Made by a program: the position numbers and the translations under genes. Of a stretch of DNA of 64,000 nucleotides, positions 46,546 to 58,441 are shown piece by piece. The notes under the pieces are model-generated. The model was not told the DNA's origin and did no database searches. It was given only the letters and a program-made list of their open reading frames with translations. This DNA is from Rhyacophila brunnea (taxonomy: Eukaryota; Arthropoda; Insecta; Trichoptera; Rhyacophilidae). The stretch covers positions 62,001-126,000 of the forward strand of contig JAGYXB010000278.1 of NCBI GenBank assembly GCA_022495005.1, read 5' to 3'. Position 1 is the first letter of the stretch, and every line of letters begins with the position of its first letter.

Positions 46546-47274
46546 AAAAAATCAATAGTAAACGTAGCAAAAAACGACCCCGCATTTCGTGACTTAAAAA
46601 CTTCAGTTATTTATGTGCAGGTCCATTGAAATCTTCCTGGTAACATATTATAAAGTGAAGATCGCCATGAATGTCATTTATAAAATCTGGAATTGCATAC
46701 TAATATAATCAGATGGGCTGGTGTATTTGGTGCATAATATCTTTGTCGATATACTCGTACATACCTTAGGTAATAATTTTAAATATTGTTAGTCTTAGTT
46801 CGGGAGGATATCTCTGTAAAAGGTGGATTATGAAAACAAGATCTAATGCAATGAATATTTCGGACGCATTGACGGAGGCGGCCCTGGATAGTTTTAATAT
46901 ATCTACACGTAGTTAATATTAAGACTGCATTCCACTGGTTGAACTTGTCGAATGAATACTCTTACTGACATCTAGCGGGCATCTGCTAATGCAATGGCTT
47001 CAATTTTAATTGGAATTCAGCTTATCAGTAAAGTTGCATTGCGAGTCAACATGGCCGTTATTTACGCATGCCAATAGAAGCGTAATATCGAGCACCATCG
47101 TAAAATTAAGTGGATATACCAACTACCTCAGTAGCTAAGTGCCATTGAAAATTGATAAAATTAAACTGTTTTGATTATGTAATAAAATATAAGTTCCTCA
47201 AAATATTGTACCTGACATTATATGAACGTATTATCATTATTTATTCGACCATGTCCGACACTAATAAGATCATA
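46546..47274. other. No gene recognised
   Basis: Spacer. 46840-47120 is slightly GC-richer, with no motif or repeat partner seen. Confidence 0.35.
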
Positions 47275-47484
47275 TATTATGGGCCTTCACAGAGTGGAGG
47301 TTTGTATTAACAGATATTTTTTTTTACGAGAAATGGATGTCAGCCACTTGCTCAACCTATTAGGTCCATACTCTGACTCATACATACATTGAAAAAAAAA
47401 ATATGTGTACTTGCCAGACCCCGGATTCGAACCTGGGACCCACGACTCTATATGTCGGCGCTTAAGCCGCGCGGCCATCGTGGG
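47275..47484 (-). repeat. tRNA-derived SINE, family D, copy 1
   Basis: On the minus strand the head has CACGATGGCCGCGCGGCTTA then AGCGCCGACATATAGAGTCG and a B-box GTCCCAGGTTCGAATCCGGG. The body continues GTCTGGCAAGTACACATATT, TTTTTTCAATGTATGTATGA, GTCAGAGTATGGACCTAATA, GGTTGAGCAAGTGGCTGACA. The same body words occur at 54645-54826, and the head at 63887. The B-box and the TCTGG start of the body define a SINE rather than a tRNA gene. Confidence 0.75.
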
Positions 47485-47739
47485 TATAATAGTAATTGGT
47501 ACTTACATGACTATTATTGTTCATAAAACTAATAATAGGCAAATAAATTACATTCGAATTAATTTATTATTCATTATGTAGGTATATCTGTCTACTTTTG
47601 TGTGTATTTTACGACGATGAAGTCGCGAGCGATCATTAGTGTTAAATAATGGACAAGTGCGTTGGTCTACTAACTGATTAAACTCATATATAACAAAATA
47701 AGACAAAAGTAATAGTAAACTGGTTTGCTAAACTAAAAG
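47485..47739. other. No feature recognised
   Basis: Short AT-rich spacer between a SINE and a LINE fragment. Confidence 0.4.
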
Positions 47740-48275
47740 ATAGGTATCTCCATCAACGGAACCCAAATCAAGCGGGTCAACAACTACGTCTAGCTTGGAC
47801 AACAAATTTCAATTGATGGTTGGAACCGAAATAGTATCTTCAGAAATGACCTCACATTGTGTTAAGCTTAAAGTGATCAACCATCCTCTGATACCTGTGC
47901 TCACGTATGCGTGTAAAACATGGAGTCTTAATATAATTTCGAGTAGCGCAACGTGGCATGGAAAAGTTTCATGTTGGGCATGACGCGGAAAGACCACAAA
48001 ATATACCAATGGATAAGGAAGCAGACAAGAGTACGGAATTTGACGAAATGTAAATATGCTGGGCATGTCGCTCAGCGAGTGGACAACCACTGGATAATTT
48101 CCGTCATACAGTGACACTAAACATCCACAGGGATGCCATAAAATCCCCTCGATAAATGAACTCATAAGGTTTGATGACTGTACATAGCAGCGAAGAACTA
48201 AAGACCAATAAGAGTGGAAGCAGCCAGGAGAGGCCTTCATCCAACAGTGGATCGGCCCCAGCTGATAATGATGAA
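47740..48275 (+). pseudogene. Non-LTR retrotransposon 3' end (RT C-terminus), family L
   Basis: Plus-strand frames give, in order, ISINGTQIKRVNNYV, VLTYACKTWSL, a relic of QRGMEKFHV.HDAERPQ, YAGHVAQRVDNHW and finally ERPSSNSGSAPADNDE, equivalent by frame to EAFIQQWIGPS-type endings. TGATAATGATGAAATC (48261-48276) stands for the ATC/TGA tail. It is the longest family L copy here (about 180 codons) and is interrupted by stops and frameshifts. The 143-codon frame on the opposite strand is an antisense shadow. Confidence 0.8.
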
Positions 48276-49261
48276 ATCACAGAACGGATAATAAATAGAA
48301 TTCCGATAGGCTATATACCAATACAGTAAATTTTGAAGCAGGACTTTGAATATGTAAGTGTACTACGAAAATTAACCACGCAATATAAACGTGCAAAAGT
48401 GTGTGTAATACACCGATAATAAATGAGCGACAATGCATAAACCAAAAGCAGTTGTCAGTATTTGACGTTTAACGTATTCTTTACACGTGTTTAAATTTAT
48501 CCCGTATTCTTCCTTACTCGAGATCGATTGCCTGCTTCTCCTTACCCGTTAGGTATTTGAGTTCCCATTATTTCTGAATTTCTTGGATGCAATAAACAAT
48601 ATCTGAAAGATACATTTTTACATAAATTCTATAGTAGGACAAACCTAAACAAAATAATGAATCAAAACACAATGTGCAGACCTGCTTGAATGAAGGTAGA
48701 TACTTTAGTAATGATCCGCCAGTTCGAATGAATATTTAATTATACCCTTCGCATAAGTCTAATCACGCTTTTCATATTTATTAAACAAAAGACAGTTTAC
48801 CGATTTTGCTAAAATAGCAATAAAGGTGAGAAAATTTATGCCTCTCCAAATGAGTTGTAATTACATACGCGGCGAGCACATCCCATAAAATAATGGTGTC
48901 CAAGCAACTGCAATAGTGCCGACGAAACTCACAACATGACCTCTACATAATATTATATATTGTTTAATATTGCTTCATTATGTTTACCTAAGTACTACGT
49001 TACATGTAGAATAGTAAGATTAAAATCTGTATACATTCTGTATACACATGGGATTCTAGTCATATTAAAACTATCATATTTTTCAATTGGTCCGAATACA
49101 ATATTATAATTGACATAATTATTAAAATTAGGTCTAAGTAAAATTATTTACCTATGTATTAACAACTGACAATTCTCTTTTAGTAAATATAGTTTTTTTT
49201 TGTAGAAAAAGTATATAAGACATGAAGGCAGACAGTTTAGATACAATAGGTATTCAGTGTT
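48276..49261. other. No gene recognised
   Basis: AT-rich spacer. 48420-48560 resembles 8190-8350 (shared CAGTTG...CGTATTCT...ACACGTGTTTAA and TTGCCT...CCCGTTAGGTATTT), an old unnamed repeat pair. Confidence 0.4.
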
Positions 49262-49480
49262 CAACTTTCTTAACTATTTCTTTTATTCAACGAATAATTC
49301 ACAATATTTAAGAATTTGCCATTCTAATTATTGAACATACATAATTCTGAAAACACTCATGAGAAAATATAGCCAATAGCAGGCAGGAAAAGGCAGGCAG
49401 AAATCGAACCCCAAGAGACGCAGGTTCGATTTTTTCTATTGGCTATATTTTCTCATGAGTGTTTTCAGAAATATGTATGT
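49262..49480. repeat. Family C foldback with 45-bp arms and paired B-boxes
   Basis: Arms 49335-49379 and 49436-49480 are inverted repeats with one mismatch in 45 bp (CTGAAAACACTCATGAGAAA, ATATAGCCAATAG). Within the 56-bp spacer, AAATCGAACC (49401-49410) and GGTTCGATTT (49423-49432) pair again, so a tRNA B-box faces both ways. Left of the arms, CTTTTATTCAACGAATAATT and GCCATTCTAATTATTGAAC match the body sequence that opens the copy at 24838. GGCAGGAAAAGGCAGGCAG (49382-49400) is unpaired. The low arm divergence suggests recent formation or gene conversion. Confidence 0.85.
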
Positions 49481-50499
49481 TTATTAACATTCATTTATCA
49501 TGATTTACTTTAATAATAAGGAGTCACGGAAATACAAGCTGTATTGAGAACTAATTTATTTTTGTCAAAAATTTCAATAATGTATTATTTCAATAGTGTA
49601 ATAATATCCATACGCAATTACTTACAAATTTAATTTTTATATCTTTCTTTTCGATTTAGGTATATTTTAAAATTATATATTTTTAAAATTAAATATTGTT
49701 AAATCTATTATACCTACGTTAATGCCAACAATATAATTATACTTTTATTAGTGAATGATTCATGAAACAATTAATGAAAATACCTGATTCTATATATTAT
49801 TATCACCGTGTATTGAAAAAATATTCGTAAACAACATTCTTTTAATTCGTTATTTATATATTATTTAATATATCGAAAAGGAGCAACACACATTATTAAC
49901 CACTATCTACATCTTATCACGTTTAAAGTATCCTACAGACTGATCTGGTTCTTCAGTAGGGTAAACTCATTTGAATTCTTCGAATCAATTTAACAGCATC
50001 CCAAACTCTTATAATTTTCCAGACCTGATAAGTCACTCTTACCAGTTGTAGTTGTTGGCCGAAACGGGATTCTGCTACTTCGTGTTTGACTCGTCAATAT
50101 GCGCTGGTCGGTGCTACGATGGTAAAAAGTGGAAGTTGTATCGACCTGTTTGACTGATGGATCATGTGGAAACACCTTGGGACAGGACAGGATGAAACCG
50201 TTAGTTGGCAAACTCGTCTATCTTGATCCTTGCCTCGAAGACGGTTTAGTCGATTGTTGGCTAGCAAACACAGAGTTAATTAATACACAATCCAATGCTT
50301 TAATGCAATACCATTGGTATGGTTCCATATTATATAGTAATCATAGTTCAACACAAGACATACTTATTAGGTATTAAGTAAATAATATGCCAATTTTCGC
50401 TAATCATTATCATCCCTATATAATATACATATTGTCCTAGATAACGAAAAAAATATTAATTGCATTTATTCTATCTATGTTGGCAATGTCCTTCGAAGC
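49481..50499. other. No gene recognised; balanced-composition patch 49985-50290
   Basis: On the minus strand, 49990-50211 is open for 73 codons and ends in SGLENYKSLGCC. I do not recognise it, and a stop lies just upstream in the same frame. It could be an old retroelement or exon relic. Confidence 0.3.
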
Positions 50500-50690
50500 A
50501 AATTAAATCGGTCATGATAATGATTAAATTGCCACGCACACGATGGGGTGATAATGTTACAAAAGATGCCAACCAGATACTAAAAATCAGGAACTGGAAA
50601 AGACGTGCGGAGGACCGTTCCGGCTGGAGGACAGCGGTGGAGGAGGCCAGGGCTCGACTTGAGCTGTAGCGCCATCGAAGAAGAAGAATG
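50500..50690 (+). pseudogene. Non-LTR RT C-terminal tail
   Basis: The open frame contains RTRWGDNVTKDANQILKIRN followed by WKRRAEDRSGWRTAVEEARA and a stop at 50667-50669. 'GRP.TRW.D.(I/V)...........W...A.DR..WR..VE.A' is the standard extreme C-terminus of RTE-like ORF2. The sequence after the stop (GCGCCATCGAAGAAGAAGAA) is the matching short-repeat tail. Only about 50 codons remain. Confidence 0.75.
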
Positions 50691-50819
50691 ATTAAATTAC
50701 TTAAGTAATTAATATATATTATATTTTCTTTGAAATAATTAAAAATTTAATTTATTTAGGTACTTATTCCATGTTTTAGATTTTTTATATCTTAAACTTT
50801 TAATCCATGCAATCAAAAT

Positions 50820-50990
50820 GGCAATAAGGCAGCCATATCGCTGGCCATGTGGATTATTTGCTCAAGGATATGCTTCTCCTACAGCTACTAGATGGCAAAA
50901 ACTACAGTAGCGAGAAGAGTGGGTTGAGCTAAGAGAGGTTTCATCTAGCAGAGAATCGACGCCACAAATCATGTCAGAACTCTTATGACG
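50820..50990 (+). pseudogene. Decayed family L LINE end
   Basis: ATCGCTGGCCATGTGGATTA resembles the AGHV(A/D)..DN block, and GTGGGTTGAGCTAAGAGAGG then TTTCATCTAGCAGAGAATCG matches the WxxLxEAFIQQxID ending in broken frame. Plus orientation. The ATC tail is not retained. Confidence 0.45.
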
Positions 50991-53900
50991 TATTCTTCTT
51001 GGTTTAGGATCAATATACCACAAATATTTCCTTATAATAATATGCTAACTGTATATTTCATTATTCTTTTATATTTCATGTAATAATATACATATATATT
51101 GAGTAGGTGCCTGACTTTATATACACTTTGTTATTAAATTCTGGGCTCTCTCTGGATGATTAATCGTCTCACCTTATCGAGGTCTCGAACCGGCCACCTT
51201 CGCCAAAACATCACAGCGCCTTCACCGAGATGCCAAACACAATCGAAATTCGATACCACGTCCTTTATTGCCATGTGAGATGAAACCATGTTACTTTCCC
51301 AAATAACTGTATTGATAAATACCTCGTTACTTATAAACCACTTCAGTAATCTACTATACAAACTGAACGTGGACCAATACTTTAATAATTAAAGGTGTTG
51401 ACCGTAGGATGACCTAAAGTCTAAACGGAGGTATTTTTACTATATATAAATAGACACAAAATTCTTGGAATTATAAGTTGGAACAATGAAGGAAGCTTGC
51501 GATAAATATGGAGTAATCCCAGAGACAGCTACGGTGCCAATTAGATTGTCGTAACGATGTCTCTAATTCATGACATTAAAATATTTCAGACGGCTTGCGA
51601 TAGTCAGACGGGAATAGAGTTGTTCCCTGGAAATGGCCAAGACTATCATTAGATTGTAATAACTACTATGATGACTTCATAGTTTATACCTACGTGCATT
51701 TTTTCTATGATAAATTTTTCTTAATATAAAATCAAGCAAAACAACGTGATCACCTAACCTAATATTAATTATTAAGATATGGGTAATTTTAATCAATAGA
51801 ATAATTTTCAAAAGTGTCATGGGAAATAATGAATTTTAATTAAACTACATAAATTCAAATAATGTGTTAATCAATGTCTAATTAGATAGTCACACGATTT
51901 TCAAGATTATAAGATTATAAGAATACACCTGTCCTTGCTTAAGTATTTTGTTAACAGAAAGACATAAAATAATGTTCGTTCAAACTATCTTCAGCAATTA
52001 TTTTAAAATATAATATCAGTATTCGAACAGTGTTTTACGTAATAATTGTAAACTTTATAATGTTATAATATTATTATTGTTTGCCATTGATGTGCTTTCA
52101 TGCACACAAATATTTCCCGATGATTTTGGTAAACAGTAATATAATATTTTCAATGGCGTGAATAAGGTATTTCATTGTCAAGTGAAAGTACATAAATCTG
52201 ACGTTTATAGTATAATATGATTCTAATGGATTTAAGTTCTGTACTATTCCATTTATGTCGTTTTTTTGCGACCCGGATTTTTAATTTCGGCACTTTCAGG
52301 CACTATGCGCACTCACCAATGGTAAATATAGACTGACAACGAATACAGTTAATTATAACTTATATTATAAATTAATACAATAAAGTAGGTAAAAACTTTA
52401 TCACCTAGGATTACAATAAAAAATAATATAAGAAACAAATTTTTGTTTGTTATATTTTTTATATATTATGGTACATATATGTTTGTAAAAAACCTCAACA
52501 TTATCAATAATAATACAACCAATACGTGTAAAATCCTCATTACTGGAAATTTAATGGAGTTACTACATAGTGAGATATATTATTAATATTAATACTATCG
52601 ACTGAAGATACTAGATGGAATTTTAATTTTAATTCTAATGGGTATAAGTTTTGTACTATTCCAATAGTACTAATAATTGAATCCATTATAATGAGATATA
52701 TCAATAATATAAGTACCTGCTAATAATAAAAAGCAATCGGTAAATGTCAGGCTTTAAAAAAGTTATATCAGTTAAATAAATTTAATATTCTTACATGTTA
52801 AAGTTTTTTTTTATAATACAAAGAATCTACAAATAATCCCACCTATATACCCAAATACACCTAATATAATATATATATTTACCAAATTCCATCAAGTATG
52901 TGCCCTCGGTCGACAGTATTAATATTATAATACGATTATTTTAGATTCAAAAACTTGTCTTAAAAACTCTATGCTTTTACTCAATTTACACAGTTTTCCA
53001 ATGAATAATATTTGTCCCGGGCCGACAATAATTATAAAAACGGTATTTATTTAAATGTAGTACCTACACGAATTTACTATACCGTGTATTTTACGGATCA
53101 TTGACTACTGTGTAACCTTATTAATTAAAATATAAAAAGGAATACTTGTAAAAGTGTAGGTACCTACTAATATCTTTTTTAAGCTTTCATTCAACGTATT
53201 ATTATTACAATTTAATTCATCCGTTAAAATTAAAGACAACTAAAATGTATCAAATATGAAAACTGCCTACATATTATTATAAATGTAGATTAATACTTCA
53301 AAATCCTGTAACGAGATTCTCAAGATATTTTATCATGTAAACGAGTATCGTGTTTAAAATTTGTATCAAGCTGACATCTAATTAATGTGCGAGAAAGTCT
53401 CACCAATATAACAAAGTCAACTTTTAATAAAAAAATTCACAACTGTGTGCGAGCTCTTTATTATTTTATTTTGAGGTCTGAATAAGTTTTCGTGTGATTT
53501 ATTTGCCTCGTACAGTCTTACAGGGAGCTCGGCTTGTATTTATTTTAATTTTAAGAAAAAGCTTTCCTCGGTAATTATTTATGTAATCAAGAAAACATTT
53601 GGTTTGCACAGTTTGATACCGTCGGCAAAGTTATGACCCTAACTAGCTTACTAAAGTGAAATAATTTTAATCACAATAATGAAAGGTGTGTTTGTACATA
53701 TATTTTATTATCCCTCTCCTGAACATTACTGATTACTTCAAATCTTCAAAATTGATATAACATGCAAACTTAATTATGAAATGATTTAATTGAAATGCAT
53801 GTTTTATGTATTAAAATTGTAATCTTCACCAATTAACAGTATAGGTACAGCATTCGTCGAGTTTGACTGCATGCTAGTTGGTTTCTGTTGTAATACCATT

Positions 53901-54109
53901 ATTAATCCAACGAAATACTAATAAACCATTTTTGGTCCATTCACTCTAATAATTACTTACTTACAAAATGTTAACTAGTCTTAAGGAAACCATTATAAAT
54001 TAATTAATGTAAAAAGTAGATTATTATCATACCTATTTCTTAACAGAATTTATGGGTTTACGACTTTATAAAAATAATATGTAAATATAAAACATATTAT
54101 ACCTATAAA
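50991..54109. other. Three kilobases of AT-rich DNA, no gene recognised
   Basis: A minus-strand GGTTCGAGACC B-box-like word near 51184 could belong to a tRNA-derived repeat but has no partner. TTCTAATGGATTTAAGTTCT / TTCTAATGGGTATAAGTTTT at 52222 and 52635 is a loose local repeat. No coding motif. Confidence 0.4.
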
Positions 54110-54345
54110 TAATTTGAAAACACCTCAGAGAAATACACAACCACTAGAAAAAATATTTAAAAAAAAAAAACAATTCCCAGCGAGATTCGCGCCAGTATAC
54201 CCTACCAATTAAGCTACGCGCGTTCTGTCTAATTGCGACGATAGCTTTTTACACCTTTCTGAAGCTCTTGACAAATTGCGTTAATTTTGGCAGTCGGCTT
54301 TTGTATTTTAAATCAAAGTATCAATTACTTTAATCACTAACCGTT
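54110..54345 (-). repeat. Family C tRNA-like repeat, single orientation
   Basis: In minus orientation: 5' part from about 54345 (TGATACTTTGATTTAAAATA, GCCGACTGCCAAAATTAACG), then a tRNA-like head GCGCGTAGCTTAATTGGTAG with GGTATACTGGCGCGAATCTC, then a body with TTTCTCTGAGGTGTTTTCA. The head resembles a tRNA D-arm (GTAGCTTAATTGGTAG). This shows the unit order: 5' extension, tRNA-like, body. Truncated at the body end. Confidence 0.65.
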
Positions 54346-54644
54346 GTCAGGATCTCTCCAAATATACGTAATTGTACTTGCTAATAATTTAATAATAATC
54401 AACTGTTCAACAAACACACCTTCCATAGTGCTTTTTTTTTAATTGTAAATATATTTTTGAATTTAATAGATATCTTTTTTATTTTAAATATACTTTGGTA
54501 CGTAGGTATTGCTTAATTTAACTATTAGGTACTTTAAAAGGTATATTACCATTTTTTTTAATTGCATGCTTTGTATTTCTCGTTTTTTTGTTAGATATTG
54601 TTTAGCATTTTGCTCCTTCTTTATTTACATTACTATGTTCCATC

Positions 54645-54826
54645 CTGAGAAGGCCATATGGGAATCCACAGGGTGAAGGCTGTATATATATATATTGAAA
54701 TATGTTAGGTACTTTGCTCAACATATTAGATCCATACTCTAACTCACACACATTGAAAAACAGCATGTGAATATTCCAGATCCGGAGCTTGAACCACGAC
54801 ATTATAAACCAATACGTTACCACTCG
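54645..54826 (-). repeat. tRNA-derived SINE, family D, copy 2
   Basis: Minus strand: GTCGTGGTTCAAGCTCCGGA (eroded B-box), TCTGGAATATTCACATGCTG, TTTTTCAATGTGTGTGAGTT, AGAGTATGGATCTAATATGT, TGAGCAAAGTACCTAACATA, then CAGCCTTCACCCTGTGGATT. Body words match copy 1. A TATATATATA tract lies at about 54683-54697. Confidence 0.7.
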
Positions 54827-55512
54827 ATTAATAATAAATTATGAAAGAACACTTTATTAGTATAATTAATTTCAAATATTTATATTTTTCATGTAGATTT
54901 TCAGAATCAGATAATTTCAACACAGATCAAAATAATTAAAATGCAATTTAATTCAGGAATTTAAATATTATTATAAATGTTTTAGAGTGCCTTTTGGTTT
55001 TATATTATTAATTACCTACATTCTTTCGATAATAACAGTGGATATATATGTACAATTATTATTTATGGCAATGTCATAAATTGTGTTTAAAAAACGACCT
55101 CAAATCGCTGTCAAGAGATCAAAAATTGATTTACAAAAAAAAAATGTTGATTAACTTTATTCATTATTAATACGCTACATTTAGAAGTTTTTAAAAGTTA
55201 ATTAAAAAACGCCTTTCAATTAAAAACTTTACACCTTACAAGATTTTGCCTATCTTGTTTCATATGAAAAAAACATAGTTTTCGTTAAATTTATTTTTAA
55301 TACTAATATAAAGTTCAAATAGAATTATTGTTGTAATGAAAATAATAAAAATATATTATTGTAATACTACTACAGTATTAGGTATTTAATTCACAAACCT
55401 ATTATTATCGGTAGATAATAATAGGTATGGGCAACAAATAAATCAATATCTTGCGAAATAGACAAATACATTGACTATTATAAATATTTTATAATATTGT
55501 ATTTTATTTCAG
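54827..55512. other. No gene recognised
   Basis: AT-rich DNA leading up to a polypyrimidine-AG (TTTTATTTCAG, 55502-55512). Confidence 0.4.
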
Positions 55513-55818
55513 TATATCGCGATATAGGGAGATCATCAAGGCTATACCTCAGTTGAGGCACGGTCTAAAAATATCGTGGCTAGGCGATGCGCGGATTGCG
55601 GGTCGCAGGTGCAAATGACACATGTCAAACGAAATATAATGTGTCATATAAATCCAACATGTGTCCATTTAATGTTCTGTTTATTTGCAACCGAGGCCAA
55701 CTTTGCGGCATTTGAGAAATTTGCAGCGTCGTATGGGGAGCGGGATAGTCCCGACTCTTTTGTAGACTCATCCATTTCAATTCGTGACACTCAGTATGCG
55801 GGTACACAAAGCGCTTAA
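55513..55818 (+). other. Unrecognised GC-richer island with open frames; possible exon
   Basis: After TTTTATTTCAG, a plausible 3' splice site, one frame (from 55514) runs SRYREIIKAIPQLRHGLKIS then WLGDARIAGRRCK to a TGA at 55616-55618. A different frame is open from 55528 to 55818 (about 96 codons; contains RRCADCGSQVQM and EANFAAFEKFAASYGERD). Both have residue usage more protein-like than the surroundings, but I recognise no family, and they overlap so at most one is likely real. The island continues GC-rich to 56060. Alternatives: a terminal exon of a host gene lying mostly outside the window, or an unknown transposon relic. Confidence 0.25.
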
Positions 55819-56260
55819 CGTCAGCGGACAGCAGAGCCAGTCCAAAAACAAACATTTTCTTTCTTAACTTTCTTCTTTAAGCACTACGGTGCATGGTTGC
55901 AGCATCAGTCCCGTGCGGCTCCGTCTCGGGACGGAATGAGCACTTAAAATCACTTCTTTCAGACGCGTTTAAAGCGTCATAGAAAGCGGCCGTGCATATC
56001 CACGGTTTTGCATATATGACGGGTGGTGGTGGGCACTATTCTGTTCTATCAGTAACAATAATAATATATTCATTGACATGTTTTCTTTTTCAAGTAAATG
56101 GGTAACGTTTTTAATCATCTTTACACGACTTAAGAATTAATACGCCCGTCGCCAATACGAAACAAATTGACGTGTTTCCGGCTCGACGTTCTCTCTCCGA
56201 ACGGCAGCGAGTCCAAAATTTCGTCGCGCCTATAGTTGAAAATTATTTGCCGTTTCACTG
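55819..56260. other. CpG-containing island, no assignment
   Basis: CCGTGCGGCTCCGTCTCGGG (55911-55930), AAAGCGGCCGTGCATATCCA (55982-56001) and GGCTCGACGTTCTCTCTCCG (56180-56199) are unusually CpG-rich for this window. No rRNA, tRNA or recognised coding sequence. Confidence 0.3.
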
Positions 56261-56593
56261 ATGTATCACCTTAAGAGAATAATTACAATACATCGATAGA
56301 ACTGGAAAGCATCAATATATTTTCTTAATTCTTATCATGCAGAGAAAAGTAGAAAGCGGTAAAGGCGTAAACAGACAGAAGTTTACTTGACCGATCAACT
56401 TCATAATTGCCCAACATAAGACGTTGCAGACTTTGATATGAACACAGTCGCAAGAATGTATTGTAATTTATTGTAATATATTATTAAGTCTCTAATAATT
56501 ATTAGTATTATGTATTTTTCATACAAAGTTTATAACATATTATCTGAAGAATAAATTGATCGAAAACACGATAACTTTTACTGTGCTATTTAT

Positions 56594-56895
56594 CAGTGGC
56601 GAAGGGTGGAAGTAGACTGTTAAGATTTGACATGCATAGTGCACAATAAACTTTGTCAGTCAAACATATTAATTGTTTTCCTTGAACTTAGACTACAATG
56701 TGTAGATAGTGTTTGTTAGTTTTTGTACATAATTTTAGATATTTTATAGATACAAGAATATTTTTATCGATTATTGTTTGGTTAGGCAGGATTGTATTCT
56801 TAGTACAATGAAAATAAATAAATATGATTGACAAATTTTAGTGTACATAAATAGTATGTCGGATCTTACCAGCCTACCTCCACCCCTCGCCAATG
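56594..56895. mobile_element. hAT-type MITE, family F, copy 3
   Basis: Termini CAGTGGCGAAGGGTGGAAGT plus AGACTGTTAAGATTTGACAT and the inverse, ending CTACCTCCACCCCTCGCCAA then TG. Flanks CTATTTAT (56586-56593) and GTATTTAT (56896-56903) agree at seven of eight bases. 302 bp. GACTACAATGTGTAGATAGT and GTTTGTTAGTTTTTGTACAT match the other copies. Non-coding. Confidence 0.85.
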
Positions 56896-56903
56896 GTATT
56901 TAT

Positions 56904-57639
56904 TGGCAGGGTCATGAGATGATTCTTTCCTTTTAAAAAAATAAAAATAGCAAGTAACACAATGCGTTTAGTTTTAGTAATATAGATTCTTGGACTTAGG
57001 TTAAATTCTTTGGACAACTATTTAATACTTAGTTTTTTTTTCTGTATAGAAATACTATACTTATCTTTTCATTTACTACATCTATGGCTTACAATAATAT
57101 TTATAAATACTATGTTTAATTTTTATAACATTACATTTATGCGTAAATGAGGTGCATAATTGACCGATAAATTTAACAAGTTACCGTATCGACTACAATT
57201 CATGGGTGAACCATTATCAACCCTTCGGTGGAGCAGTGGTAGACCAATTATCTCCACCATTTCTCCACCTCTCTCATATTACAAATCGTTCTACTTTTAT
57301 TTTTCATCGATTATCAACTTATTCCTTAAATTAAAATGATTCTTTTTTCAATATGAGACATTTTTAAATGAATCTTCTCGTTAATATAAAAATTACAATG
57401 ATTGTTGATCTTTATTTCAGTATTTTTATATAATATATATATATCACACAATAAATGAATGTGAAATAAGATAAACGTAAACATTGGAATCAATCATAAG
57501 TCAGAATTAAACCTGATTAGCACGTCATGTTTATTTAACCAGTATATTATAAAATTATTTGAACCTGTATTTGACTGGCAAAGAATCTGGTTTGCTTAGT
57601 TCAACTGTTATTATTGAAGTATTTAAAAATCCAGTTTAT
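56904..57639. other. No gene recognised
   Basis: AT-rich spacer. CGGTGGAGCAGTGGTAGA at 57227-57244 has A-box character but no B-box follows. Confidence 0.35.
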
Positions 57640-57808
57640 CCTGTACGCTGCATCGTCCTTGAGACAGGTCCGATGGAACTGGTGTCCACGCACGTTGGTT
57701 GAGGCTGCTCCCACTAGCGGCTGGCCAGCTCTGCGTTGGGATTCCGGTTAATCGGAGCGGAGGTGAGGTTTCTTCTTCCGCGTACAGGCTAACACTATCA
57801 TTTGCCAT
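57640..57808 (-). other. GC-rich open patch of unknown origin
   Basis: A 170-bp GC-rich patch in AT-rich DNA. On the minus strand it is open for 61 codons (SVSLYAEEETSPPLRLTG ... PAASGSSLNQRAWTPVPSDL) to a stop at 57623-57625. The composition is coding-like and Ser/Pro-rich, but I recognise no family. It could be a retroelement gag piece or an exon remnant. Confidence 0.25.
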
Positions 57809-58416
57809 ACAAAGAAAAATACTTACGACAAAACCATGTTACATTATTTTAATAAATAAATATTCAATTAAGTAAATAAGTGTATTATATATAAATTTAA
57901 TATTATAAAAACACTAAACTTATATTTTTGTAGGTAAAATAAAAATATACTATCTATAAAATTCATATTGGACATACCAGTGATATATTTACGAATTCTA
58001 GTTCATTAAAAATGCATCCTTGTTCTGATTATTGTGTGTCTACGGAGGTTAGACACCATCGTCGCCACTTCATTCTTTGGTGAAAATTGCTTAGAACAAT
58101 GATTATTGGTTACAACTAAATAATTATCGTATATTGCCAGGAATTTCTTCTTCAACGGGCATTCCAATAACATTATATTTATAAATTTATATCTGGTCTA
58201 CTAAATCTTATTTTTTCCGTCTATTTGTTCGATGTCTTGTTCTGGTAAACAAACAAAATATTCACGGTGAAAAGAATGGTTACATATAAATGGTACGTAT
58301 TACATTTTTTCACCGTAGCACAGTTTGCCGTGTATTTTTTTATCGTAAAGAGGTGATATACAGATATACTATGTACTATACGGTCATCTCTGATTTTGGG
58401 AAAATTCAAGAATGAA
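57809..58416. other. No gene recognised
   Basis: AT-rich spacer. TTTTTCACCGTAGCACAG near 58306 and TTCACGGTGAAAAGA near 58261 form a weak inverted pair only. Confidence 0.35.
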
Positions 58417-58441
58417 AACCTAATCTAACCTAACCTAACCT
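58417..58441 (-). repeat. Short interstitial CCTAA (TTAGG-type) run
   Basis: About five units of CCTAA with one variant (CCTAATCTAACCTAACCTAA then CCT). TTAGG is the insect telomere repeat. Such short interstitial runs can be chance, break-repair additions, or marks of TRAS/SART-type insertions. No such LINE is visible beside it. Confidence 0.6.

Noticed and set aside
47809..48240. 143-codon open frame on the minus strand
   Set aside because: It is the antisense of the family L LINE end, whose motifs and tail run on the plus strand.
51150..51250. Minus-strand tRNA-like head with GGTTCGAGACC
   Set aside because: A B-box-like word alone; the A-box and flanking SINE body could not be identified.
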